The notes under the pieces are model-generated. The model was not told the origin of the DNA. It saw nothing but the letters and a program-made list of their open reading frames with translations, and made no database searches. From Kordiimonas pumila (GTDB lineage: Bacteria; Pseudomonadota; Alphaproteobacteria; Sphingomonadales; Kordiimonadaceae), in the NCBI RefSeq assembly GCF_015240255.1, contig NZ_CP061205.1, positions 1,054,001-1,118,000 on the forward strand: DNA of 64,000 nucleotides. The letters are read 5' to 3'. Below are positions 1 to 8,086 of this stretch, in pieces; the stretch's first letter is position 1, and every line of letters starts with the position of its first letter. Both the position numbers and the translations under genes were made by a program.

Positions 1-2522
1 ATATCTGTCCCGTCGCCTTCCTTAGCACCAACCCTTACTACATGAAGCATCAGCAAAGGTTTTCCACGTACTGCTCTATAATGAAAATCTGATACATTTT
101 TGTCAGGGTCTTCTTCTCGGGCTAATAATTCGGCTGCACCTTTCTGACCCTGAGACAAACCTAGTTTTTCATCTCCTCTACTAGCGAGCCTGCCTTTGGC
201 CAACTTCCAGAAGCCATCTTCCAGTTTAGCCGTATTACGTTCCTGAGGCCCCAATGAAAGAGGTTGAGCTGGATTGGCATTACTTTTTTTCGATATAAGC
301 AAAACATCAGAATGAAGGTACTTGCTGCTAATTTTCCTTAAAAACTCCAGCGCTCCAATCTTGAGTTCCTGCTGATCGGAATAAACTTTGTATCTGGAAA
401 TGAAGTTTTCAATACGGTGTGTTGGTACATCGGGAATGAGCCACCCTTTTTCAGTCGGAACTAATTTATCAGCTCCTTCATCAAAACCATTTTCAATAGA
501 ACTTTCGAAAAGGCTGTTATTATGTGCAATAACTCCTGAGGAAGATGAAAGAAGATGGCTCTCCACAATTCTGCCGCTGAAATTATGCTCAACGGTTACT
601 CTTTGGCCTGTCCGCATCTTATTTGCAGCCGTAATTAAAAGGCGGTCAGGGTGCTTTTGAACATATAAACCAAACTGTTCAGGACTTAACCTATCTCTAC
701 GCATTTGTTTTATCTGTGAACGGAGTTCTTCTGACGCTTCTGCAATATGTGCATACCAGTTTATGGAATCCTCATTCAGATATACTCTGCACAAATCATC
801 GTAGCCAAGCCTGTAACCAAACCACCTGCCCATCTGCATGAGGGTGTCGTACATCCTCGTATTTCTGTACATATAACTAACACACAACCCTTCTATTGTT
901 AGGCCGCGTGAAAGGCTTAGTCCACCGATGGCTATGGCCGTAAGGCCGCCCCCATCCTTTTCATATCGTGAATAGTCCAGTGAATCCTGCGACTTGCTGT
1001 TAGCGACCAGAACTTTCATATTATCAAAAGCACTATAGAGATTGTCTTTTATGGCCTGCCAACTAACCCCACATCCGACATATTGAGTATCATATGCCTG
1101 CCTTAATTCCCTCATGTAAGTATTTACAGAAGAAATGTGTTCTGGCATTTTATAATTAGCCCTTACTGCGTCCTCAACGGCCTGAATATGCTGACTTACA
1201 AAATCTCTCACTACCTCCTGAACGGCAACAAATCTGGACACATTGATCATCATAGAGCAATGTTTATTCTGCTGTCCTCGAGTATTTCGGATTGTCTTGG
1301 CTATGATGAATTGATTGATTGCTTCATATAAGGATGGAGGTAAATCAAATATCTCATGGTCTTTTTTATGAGTTAGTCGGATATATTCTTCTGCATCATT
1401 GATGACTTCCAAAATTTTTCCACTGCTTTCATCATCAATAAAAACTTTGTCCGGTCCGAAATATGTATTTGGTGCATCAAGACAGTAGATAAAGTCTTTT
1501 GGAAAAAGCTCATTGTATATTTCGGGATTAATAAAAACATTTGCAAATGGTGTTGCCGTATATCCTACATAGCAGGACTTCTCAAAAAGGCCCAGAATGT
1601 CCCTGATCATCGTATTTGTTTTGGTAGGATCAAGTTCTTCTTTATTTGTATTGATTGACGCATTATCGGCTTCATCATCAATCATCAGCATCGGTACATC
1701 AGCTATCCGACCATCACCAGATGCATTCAAGTCTTTTAACCAATTATGCAAAGCCCGCAGTGTGTGAACATTCTTTTTAATGACAAGAATAAATGGTTTA
1801 CTAAAGTCCGTAAGCTTCGTCCCAAATTGATTGGCGATGCTCTTATCAAAATCTTTATAAATATTGGTTACGGTGACGGGAGTGGGATAACTACTGCCCA
1901 TCAAAACCCCAACACCTTTGGAGGAACGGTTCTCTGGATCGCTTGAGCGGCCAACAAATCCACTGTCTATCCGCTCCTGTGTCTGTTTTCTTAAGTTGTT
2001 ATGAATGCCTGCAATTACAATAATAAATTTATAGCCTGCATCTGCAGCTTTACCTATGACTCCTAAATAGTTCGCTGTTTTGCCGGACTGCACGTGTCCA
2101 ATGACCAGCCCTTTTCTGTCCCATGCCCCCTCACTTTCCGGATTCTGCAGGAGACTAAGGATATTGTCTCCAACGTCAGATAGTTTTTGTATGACGCGAG
2201 AATTCCATTTTTCAGATTCCAAATACTTGGCGTAAGCATTGCTATAAGTCCATTTGATATCAGAGCGTTTGTTTACCCACTCTTCATCATGATCAGCTTC
2301 GAAGTCGATAAGCGATATTCCTTCGCCCATTCTGGTATCTATCCTTGTAAGCACTTCTTGAACAACAGGGTCAACATCACCATCAAACGGAACAGATGGA
2401 GCAAGTGTAGTTGCCAGATTTCGGACTTCTTCCTGTGTTGGTATCTCAGACCTAGTGCTTAATAATTGCACTAAAGCACTTATCAAACTCTTCTCAGCCT
2501 CTAAGGAATTATTTTCAGTCAT
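1..2522 (-). CDS. Z1 domain helicase-like protein, 3' end outside window
   Basis: The frame is open from an ATG at 2522 to the left edge, giving at least 840 residues; the stop lies outside the window. I read a Walker A-like GHVQSGKT at about residues 142-149 and a Walker B-like DDEAD at about 282-286. This pattern belongs to the Z1 family, a superfamily-II-helicase-like NTPase predicted to act with MORC-type ATPases in restriction systems. Near the edge the frame reads PLLMLHVVR, still coding. The start overlaps the stop of the upstream GHKL gene (ATGACTGA), so translation is probably coupled. The likely role is ATP-dependent DNA translocation or remodelling during restriction. The DNA is AT-rich compared with the core genes to the right. 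The family is fairly sure; the biochemical role is inferred. Confidence 0.88.
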   Translation of the reverse strand, partial: MTENNSLEAEKSLISALVQLLSTRSEIPTQEEVRNLATTLAPSVPFDGDVDPVVQEVLTRIDTRMGEGISLIDFEADHDEEWVNKRSDIKWTYSNAYAKYLESEKWNSRVIQKLSDVGDNILSLLQNPESEGAWDRKGLVIGHVQSGKTANYLGVIGKAADAGYKFIIVIAGIHNNLRKQTQERIDSGFVGRSSDPENRSSKGVGVLMGSSYPTPVTVTNIYKDFDKSIANQFGTKLTDFSKPFILVIKKNVHTLRALHNWLKDLNASGDGRIADVPMLMIDDEADNASINTNKEELDPTKTNTMIRDILGLFEKSCYVGYTATPFANVFINPEIYNELFPKDFIYCLDAPNTYFGPDKVFIDDESSGKILEVINDAEEYIRLTHKKDHEIFDLPPSLYEAINQFIIAKTIRNTRGQQNKHCSMMINVSRFVAVQEVVRDFVSQHIQAVEDAVRANYKMPEHISSVNTYMRELRQAYDTQYVGCGVSWQAIKDNLYSAFDNMKVLVANSKSQDSLDYSRYEKDGGGLTAIAIGGLSLSRGLTIEGLCVSYMYRNTRMYDTLMQMGRWFGYRLGYDDLCRVYLNEDSINWYAHIAEASEELRSQIKQMRRDRLSPEQFGLYVQKHPDRLLITAANKMRTGQRVTVEHNFSGRIVESHLLSSSSGVIAHNNSLFESSIENGFDEGADKLVPTEKGWLIPDVPTHRIENFISRYKVYSDQQELKIGALEFLRKISSKYLHSDVLLISKKSNANPAQPLSLGPQERNTAKLEDGFWKLAKGRLASRGDEKLGLSQGQKGAAELLAREEDPDKNVSDFHYRAVRGKPLLMLHVVRVGAKEGDGTD

Positions 2523-3996
2523 TATCTTGCCCCTTAATAAAGCCTTCTATTATTTCATCTCTTCCCTCAAATAAACGTGTCGAAGAAATGACATCCTTAA
2601 AGATTTCAGCATTGAATGAACCATCCGGAAAAAGAGTCTTCTGAATAAGTCTTAGTTGATCTGTGATCTCATCCTCGTCATAGGCTTGAGCTCCAATATT
2701 TTGCGGTTCAGTTGAATAATCTGAATAGATCATTTCATATGGAATAGATGCAGTTATTGATTTAATCAGAGCTGCAAATTGCTCTCTGTCTTCGTTGTTT
2801 AACTGCTCAGAAAATGCTGATACTAACGGGTGGTCATTGTTAACCTCGTATTGAATGCTGCCCTTTTCTGCATATCTTTCCCATATAGGAGCTTTTGTCT
2901 CGTTGAATAGTTTCTGACCTCGTTTTCGATGCACTCTAGTACTGCGGCTTGTTATTTGATTAATGATTTGTTTTATTCTTTCACGTACTGGTCGAGGAGG
3001 TCTTGCGCGAGATTTTTTGATATCAATAGTCCAGTTTTCGTCCATTGAATTGGGGAAATCTATTTGGACCCTTGCTAGTTTTGTTGCTTCGCCTTTGGGG
3101 ATAAGTCGAAACCAGTCGCCCCATGCCATTAGCCTTCCATTTCGATAGATATAAGCTCCTTGGTTTGAAATAAAGTCGCTTCGATCCTGATAGAAATCGT
3201 ATTCGGAAGCAGATAGTTTAGAATGATGAGGTAGAACAAATGGTTGAATCTTAACGGTATCACCATCAATTCTTATTTTTTCCTCTGGTAATACTTGGGT
3301 TGCCTTATTGGTTCTGCAAAAAGGATCAAATGGGACAACTTCATGGCCGTTAATGGAAATTCTAATTTTGGATGACGCTTTGTATTCACCAGATAAATAT
3401 CGATGAAAAACCAAAGACAGATGACGTTCTAATACGGCGAGTTTCTGATTTACCGTTTCATCTCTCGCTTTACCCGATAAATCCTCAAAAAGTCGGTCGA
3501 GGTTTTGCCAGACTACAAGTGTCCCATCTTTTAGAAGTTCATTAACATATTCAAAATCATTAATTTCATTCTGATTAAGTATGTTTATGAGCCAATCATC
3601 TTTCTCATCAACTAAATTTAAATCCCACTGAGCAGCGACACGTTCACCACTTTTAGCTGAAATAACTGTCAACTGCCTGCACTGAGAGAAGGAAGCTGTT
3701 TTCAGACCTAAGCCAAATCTTCCTAAATCATCAGGTTCGCGTCGTACTTTTGGGTTTACTGAGCCATGTTTCATCGCTCTGATTAACTCGCCTCTATCCA
3801 TTCCATAGCCATTATCCAATATGGAAAGAAATGGATTATCGCCTGCCAACACACAATAAATATCAATTTGGGTGGCATTCGCTGTAATACTGTTATCAAT
3901 TATGTCAGCAACAGCGGATTCTAGTGAGTACCCTAAATCACGCATGGATTCAGAAAGTGAGGAAGCACTAGGAGGAAGCTGGAGTGTTTTAGCCAT
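2515..3996 (-). CDS. MORC-type GHKL ATPase of a restriction-modification operon
   Basis: The 493-residue protein has a Bergerat-fold ATPase at the N-terminus: an N-box around DIIDNS (31-36), the ATP-lid motif DNGYGM (61-66) and the G2 motif GRFGLGLKT (92-100). This matches the prokaryotic MORC/MutL-like GHKL ATPases found with Vsr, Z1 and C5-methylase genes. Such ATPases probably dimerise on ATP binding and clamp DNA. The C-terminal half has no motif I can name. It overlaps vsr by 8 bases upstream and the Z1 gene by 8 bases downstream, so the three are probably translated together. It is cytoplasmic with no membrane segment. MutL itself is unlikely because of the context and the absence of MutL C-terminal features. 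Confidence 0.9.
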   Translation of the reverse strand: MAKTLQLPPSASSLSESMRDLGYSLESAVADIIDNSITANATQIDIYCVLAGDNPFLSILDNGYGMDRGELIRAMKHGSVNPKVRREPDDLGRFGLGLKTASFSQCRQLTVISAKSGERVAAQWDLNLVDEKDDWLINILNQNEINDFEYVNELLKDGTLVVWQNLDRLFEDLSGKARDETVNQKLAVLERHLSLVFHRYLSGEYKASSKIRISINGHEVVPFDPFCRTNKATQVLPEEKIRIDGDTVKIQPFVLPHHSKLSASEYDFYQDRSDFISNQGAYIYRNGRLMAWGDWFRLIPKGEATKLARVQIDFPNSMDENWTIDIKKSRARPPRPVRERIKQIINQITSRSTRVHRKRGQKLFNETKAPIWERYAEKGSIQYEVNNDHPLVSAFSEQLNNEDREQFAALIKSITASIPYEMIYSDYSTEPQNIGAQAYDEDEITDQLRLIQKTLFPDGSFNAEIFKDVISSTRLFEGRDEIIEGFIKGQDND

Positions 3997-4414
3997 TATA
4001 TCCCCCAGATAGATTATTAGCGATATTTCTTAATACATATTCTGGGCGCTCTTTGAGTTCACACTCCCAAACAGTAATTACTTTCCAACCGAATTCAATG
4101 AGGGCAGTCGTCTGTTCCTTGTCACGTTCTATGGTTCTGGCAAACTTCTTCTCCCAGAAGTCAATTCTGGTTTTCGGTGCCGCAGCTTTTTTGCATCCTT
4201 CATGTCGATGCCAAAAGCAACCATTGACAAAAACAACTGATTTGAATTTCTTCAATACTAGGTCTGGCTTTCCAGGGAGCGATTTATCGTGAAGGCGAAA
4301 CCTGTATCCTGACCTATGGAGCAAAGACCGTAAAACCATTTCGGGTTTGGTGTTTTTGCCACGAATACGCGACATATTGTTACTTCTTTGCTCGGTTGTT
4401 AGGACATCTACCAT
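3989..4414 (-). CDS. vsr: Very short patch repair endonuclease (Vsr)
   Basis: The 141-residue protein matches Vsr nucleases. It has the N-terminal TTEQRSNNMSRIRGKNTKPE block, the catalytic Asp in GKPDLV (D51) and the zinc/active-site segment FVNGCFWHRHEGC (62-74), with His69 and His71 placed as in E. coli Vsr. Vsr nicks DNA 5' of a T:G mismatch created by deamination of 5-methylcytosine. In MORC/Z1 operons a Vsr-fold protein may instead be the restriction nuclease. The ATG has a very strong ribosome site (AGGAGG, 6 bases before it). It begins 2 bases after the 246-residue gene and overlaps the GHKL gene. The family is certain; repair versus restriction is open. Confidence 0.95.
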   Translation of the reverse strand: MVDVLTTEQRSNNMSRIRGKNTKPEMVLRSLLHRSGYRFRLHDKSLPGKPDLVLKKFKSVVFVNGCFWHRHEGCKKAAAPKTRIDFWEKKFARTIERDKEQTTALIEFGWKVITVWECELKERPEYVLRNIANNLSGGYNG

Positions 4415-4416
4415 TG

Positions 4417-5157
4417 TTAACCTCCTAAAAACCTGGATAATATGCCCAAGGCTTCTGTGAGCGAGCCATATAGATTAAATACTTTAGCTAATACTAAAGG
4501 AGCGGCCGTAACAAGGGCAGCATCAATGAATTTTGTTAACCTTCCTAAAAGCCAATCCCAAACCCGAGACCGGGCGCTCAGCATATTTTCTTCAACGGTT
4601 TTTAGTTTTTTCTTATCCAGATTGGGTTTGATTAATTCTTCTTTTACCGCAGCTGATATTTGGTCGATTTCCTGGATAACTTCAGCTGGAATGTCATGGT
4701 CTAAAATAAGCTCAGGAGGGTTATTATGTCCTCGACCGTACTGTCCTTTCACATCCGCTAGAGCATCATCCAAATGTTCTAATGCTTTTATCAGATGGCC
4801 TTTGGTTTTGTTATTTATTTGATTGGTAGCCGGTGCTCGAAACTGATTCAAAAATTCGGTCGGGTATCTGTCTAATATCTCATGTATTCTGGCTATAACT
4901 CCAGAACCTACTTGCGGCGCAGGGGAATAATATGAAACGGTTTGCATTCCTCGCAGTTGGAAAACATGCGAAATATTTCTCAATCTGTATCTAAGTGATG
5001 CATCATTGCGGGTAGAAAGAGAACCTGACAGCACTCCATTTATAAATTCATTTCTATCAATTTCTATTTGCTTAATTTGTGAGTGCAACAAATAGAAATA
5101 AGCGTGTATTGAAGCAGTTAATTCAGCATCGCTCCATGGACGATTGCCTTTTTCCAT
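4417..5157 (-). CDS. Unknown protein: McrA-N-like domain plus hydrophobic C-terminus
   Basis: This 246-residue protein sits inside the restriction operon and I do not recognise a named family for the whole chain. Residues about 6-95 (PWSDAEL..., YRLRNISHVF) resemble the small N-terminal domain that precedes HNH modules in McrA-like modification-dependent nucleases, but no HNH motif follows. A GHNNPPEL segment (143-150) starts a helical, charged linker, and residues about 211-244 contain two hydrophobic stretches that could be membrane helices. The ribosome site (GGAGG) lies in the end of the methylase gene, and vsr follows after 2 bases. It may be a specificity, sensor or membrane-effector subunit; this is inference from position and layout. 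Confidence 0.75.
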   Translation of the reverse strand: MEKGNRPWSDAELTASIHAYFYLLHSQIKQIEIDRNEFINGVLSGSLSTRNDASLRYRLRNISHVFQLRGMQTVSYYSPAPQVGSGVIARIHEILDRYPTEFLNQFRAPATNQINNKTKGHLIKALEHLDDALADVKGQYGRGHNNPPELILDHDIPAEVIQEIDQISAAVKEELIKPNLDKKKLKTVEENMLSARSRVWDWLLGRLTKFIDAALVTAAPLVLAKVFNLYGSLTEALGILSRFLGG

Positions 5158-5160
5158 GAT

Positions 5161-6639
5161 TTATACCTCCACCCTGTCCAACACATCAGCAATGATTTCA
5201 GCGATCTGTTTTGCGAGATAAGGAGGAACTGCATTGCCAACCTGATGATATTGTTGAGTGCGCGGCCCTTCAAAATGGTAATTATCAGGAAATGTTTGCA
5301 GCCTTGCTGCTTCCCTAACTGTCAGACTTCGACATTGTGACGCATCATAGTGAATGAAGTAATGGCCATCCTTTGAAATATGAGATGTTACTGTTGTTGA
5401 GAATTTATTTGGTATCTGAACCCGAAAACGATCAGAAAACATTTTCCCTGCTCGCCCTGCTTCTACATTGCGATGATTTGGAAGAAGGTCGTGCGGGAAG
5501 TCAGCAAGCTTTGGGGATACATTCATTGATTCCGCATAACTTGCTGCAAACAAATAGCGATAAAGATCACTTTCCATATGCGATCTGGTTTCATGTCCGG
5601 TTATTTCATTAAGGTTTTTATCCGAGTACCAATCCGTCATAACTTTAGGTGGAATATATTGTTTGGAGCTTCTGGATTTGGGCAAGGGTGCCTTTAGGGA
5701 GTATGATAATTTGCTAGCCACATCACGCACAACCTGAGTCCAACGGTCAGTTGAATCTCCCCCCTTGGACACCCCGCTTCTAATCCTGGGCATTCCATCC
5801 AAGACATCTTTAACTGTTGGTGATGGTGATTTTTTAAGAGTTCCCGGTATTATGTCTAAGTCTGATCTGATGCCTACAATGAACATTCGGTGCCTAGCCT
5901 GTGGTACTCCGTACTCCTCGGCTTTTATTATGAAAGATGCAGGAGATAACTCACCAGTTAAATCAACTTGTTCACTCAAAGAGTATAATTTATAGCTGAT
6001 GCCATTTCCATCCTCACCAACTGCCCGCTTTGGCCTTGAAAGGTCTTGTGTGATTTTGTGCGCTATGGAAACGCCATCCACTTTTGCAGAGACTAACCCT
6101 TTAACATTTTCCATAACAAATACCGGAGGTGAGTGATCAATAATAATCTTGAGATATTCTTTGTATAAGAAATGTTTTTCATCCTGTGCAAAATCAGGAT
6201 CATTTGCACGCCTGGATCGACCAACCAAAGAATAAGCCTGACATGGCGGCCCGCCTACAAGCGCCCATTTCTTTGTGTCTTTAAGTTTTTCTGTGATTAT
6301 ATTTTTAACTTGGTCATGTGTATCACTGCCAAGCGATATTCGAAGTGCGCATTCTCTGACATGCGACCATTGTTTTGGGAACATCTCCTGTAAACTGATT
6401 AAGTCAATCTGCCCCGAAATATAATCATAGTAAGCTTTAGGTACTTTACCTTTTCGGAAAGAGCGAAAGAAATGGCGTAGCTGTAAAGTTTTATGAGCAT
6501 GTTCATCACGCTCGATACAGGCAACAGATTGAAAAACATGCTTATCGCTTTTTGATAAACTAGCAAATCCCTCGCCGAGACCACCAGGGCCAGCAAATAG
6601 GTCAACAATAGGGTATGGTCGTAGCTTATGGTTTTTCAA
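5161..6639 (-). CDS. DNA (cytosine-5) methyltransferase
   Basis: The 492-residue enzyme transfers a methyl group from SAM to C5 of cytosine. Visible motifs are motif I DLFAGPGG (13-20), the catalytic Cys in GGPPCQAYS (Cys133), ENV in motif VI (177-179), QARHR in motif VIII (247-251) and the C-terminal QVGNAVPP. The C-terminal motifs are intact, so it should be active. The only sensible start is TTG at 6639, preceded by a strong GGGAGGG seven bases upstream; a weak start codon with a strong ribosome site may tune methylase dosage. It is the first gene of the leftward restriction operon and provides self-protection. Its neighbour vsr is a typical partner of C5-methylases. The target sequence cannot be read from the protein. 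Confidence 0.96.
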   Translation of the reverse strand: MKNHKLRPYPIVDLFAGPGGLGEGFASLSKSDKHVFQSVACIERDEHAHKTLQLRHFFRSFRKGKVPKAYYDYISGQIDLISLQEMFPKQWSHVRECALRISLGSDTHDQVKNIITEKLKDTKKWALVGGPPCQAYSLVGRSRRANDPDFAQDEKHFLYKEYLKIIIDHSPPVFVMENVKGLVSAKVDGVSIAHKITQDLSRPKRAVGEDGNGISYKLYSLSEQVDLTGELSPASFIIKAEEYGVPQARHRMFIVGIRSDLDIIPGTLKKSPSPTVKDVLDGMPRIRSGVSKGGDSTDRWTQVVRDVASKLSYSLKAPLPKSRSSKQYIPPKVMTDWYSDKNLNEITGHETRSHMESDLYRYLFAASYAESMNVSPKLADFPHDLLPNHRNVEAGRAGKMFSDRFRVQIPNKFSTTVTSHISKDGHYFIHYDASQCRSLTVREAARLQTFPDNYHFEGPRTQQYHQVGNAVPPYLAKQIAEIIADVLDRVEV

Positions 6640-6959
6640 TTAAATACCCTCCCCCCATGAATTCCAAACCTAGGCTAATTGTATAGATGTTACAAATACA
6701 ACTTCATGCAATCACATTACACTTTCTAAAGTAAAACAATTTATTTACAGGGTATTAAAATAGCACCATCATCATTAACTTAGGGTCTGGGGAAATATCA
6801 TAATTGCCTATGCCTCCAGTACTGCATGGCTCAGACGCTAAAGTAAAGATACCCCCCGGTGCCTTGAAGTGACCACACAGGGTCTTGCACCAGCTCCTAC
6901 GCTTGCTGTCGCAAAGGGGAAGGGATTGATCCCCTCATTTTCTAGCTAGGAGAACCAAT
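6640..6959. other. Intergenic region between divergent island genes
   Basis: This 320-base AT-rich stretch must hold the leftward promoter of the restriction operon and the rightward promoter of the small gene at 6960. I see AT-rich -10-like hexamers near 6678-6690 but no convincing -35/-10 pair. A GGGGA...TCCCC inverted repeat lies close to 6916-6934, upstream of the small gene. No controller-protein gene of the C.protein type is present. Confidence 0.4.
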
Positions 6960-7190
6960 ATGAACATCTTCACATTTCTGTCTGTTGTTATGACCGGCAT
7001 ATCAAAATTCACAGTCGAGTGCTGTGATGCCTTAACATCATCAGCCTCTGCCATTAACAAGTGCGCTCAAATAGCAGATGTAACAGCTGATGCTATGCTG
7101 AAGGAAACAGAAGCTGAGAACGAGCAGCAGATGGTCGAGCTAAGAGCCAGGTTTGCTGCCAGGCAGTTGCCCAAACCAATAACATCATGA
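6960..7190 (+). CDS. Small island protein of unknown function
   Basis: This encodes a 76-residue protein with no family I recognise. It is supported by a good ribosome site (AGGAG, 9 bases before ATG) and a rho-independent terminator directly after the stop, so it looks like a genuine single-gene transcript. The first 20 residues are mildly hydrophobic (IFTFLSVVMTGI), the middle is Ala/Ser/Cys-rich, and the last 30 are charged and helical (ETEAENEQQ). It lies divergent from the restriction operon and between it and tRNA-Phe. It could be a regulator, an anti-restriction or toxin/antitoxin-like accessory, or simply island cargo; none of these is shown. Confidence 0.55.
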   Translation: MNIFTFLSVVMTGISKFTVECCDALTSSASAINKCAQIADVTADAMLKETEAENEQQMVELRARFAARQLPKPITS

Positions 7191-7196
7191 TTATCA

Positions 7197-7221
7197 GGAG
7201 CCCTTTGGGGTTCCTTTTTTT
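7197..7221 (+). terminator. Rho-independent terminator of the small island gene
   Basis: A seven-base-pair stem (GGAGCCC with GGGTTCC, one G-U pair) and a four-base loop are followed by seven T residues. It starts seven bases after the stop codon of the gene at 6960. Confidence 0.85.
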
Positions 7222-7713
7222 CACACATGCAAGATAGATCGTAAGAAAGTGAATGCTTTTTTATTGGTTCTTAAATAGCGCTTAAAGCACTAGCCTAACT
7301 AATCTGGATGCATGATTCCCGAAATTCGAAGACATGCTAATGGATGGGGCTGCAAGGGCAATCTATGCAGCCTAGAACTTGAATGAGCGAGTGCTTCAGT
7401 ACCATCATTTGGAAAATATGAATTTTCGCTACGCTCACCGTGTGGACAGTTTCGGATAAGCTGATGGATAAATCATAGATTTAACCACACCCTCCCCCAA
7501 AACTGACGCACACTAATCCTACATTTACACAGGTAACAACAGCAGCATGGTTTTAAATAAGGGTGGGTTTTAAGTGAATGTAAATTTCGCGAAAGATGAT
7601 TAGCTTCAACAAAACATGTTACAACGGACCCTAATGAGACCCTAAAATAAAAAGTGACCCTGTCGCTAGACTGGCAACCATCCTGTATCTCATTGTAATT
7701 ATTGTAGGAAAAG
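7222..7713. other. Non-coding end of the island beside tRNA-Phe
   Basis: These 492 bases show no credible gene. GACCCT occurs three times close together (7627, 7638, 7656). The segment abuts the 3' end of tRNA-Phe, the usual attachment site of tyrosine-recombinase islands, so it may contain integrase arm sites. No integrase fragment could be read in any frame. Confidence 0.4.
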
Positions 7714-7790
7714 TGGTGCCCGGGGGCGGATTTGAACCACCGACACGCGGATTTTCAATCCGCTGCTCTACCCCTGAGCTACCCGGGCAC
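7714..7790 (-). tRNA. tRNA-Phe (GAA)
   Basis: It folds as a complete cloverleaf with acceptor GTGCCCG/CGGGCAC, D-loop AGCTCAGGGGTAGAGC, anticodon loop TTGAAAA (anticodon GAA), T-arm GGTTCAAATCC and an encoded CCA. Its 3' end points towards the AT-rich island, so it is a plausible integration target. Confidence 0.97.
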
Positions 7791-7887
7791 ATATAAGAAT
7801 CAAGGGTGGGTTATCCCTTTGTGCGAAGGGGCTTTTAGCCAATATTATTGAGCCTGTCCAGCACCTATTACATTTTTTTGATAAAGC

Positions 7888-8073
7888 TTAATCTTCTTTA
7901 TCTGCCCTTATGCTGTTTTCAAGGATGGGATCAGAGACTTCATTGTCGCCAGCGAGCACATAATCTTCATTAAACCAGCGACCAAGATCAAGATCAGCGC
8001 AGCGTTTGCTGCAAAATGGCCGGTAGGCCTGCTCGGTTGGTTTGCTGCATTCAGGGCATTTTGGCTGGGGCAT
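7888..8073 (-). CDS. yacG: DNA gyrase inhibitor YacG (zinc-binding)
   Basis: The 61-residue protein carries the YacG zinc motif: CPEC near the N-terminus and CSKRCADLDLGRW later (C-x2-C...C-x3-C). YacG binds GyrB and blocks gyrase in characterised species. I place the start at the ATG at 8073 (MPQPKCPEC), which has an AGGA ribosome site. A longer frame exists upstream but would overlap rng and lacks family similarity. It follows rng by 14 bases and is the last gene of the murA-to-yacG run. Confidence 0.93.
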   Translation of the reverse strand: MPQPKCPECSKPTEQAYRPFCSKRCADLDLGRWFNEDYVLAGDNEVSDPILENSIRADKED

Positions 8074-8086
8074 GAAAGTGTCCTTT

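Noticed and set aside
388-660. Plus-strand frame of 90 codons
   Set aside because: It is antisense to the Z1 gene, which is open through the whole region and carries family motifs.
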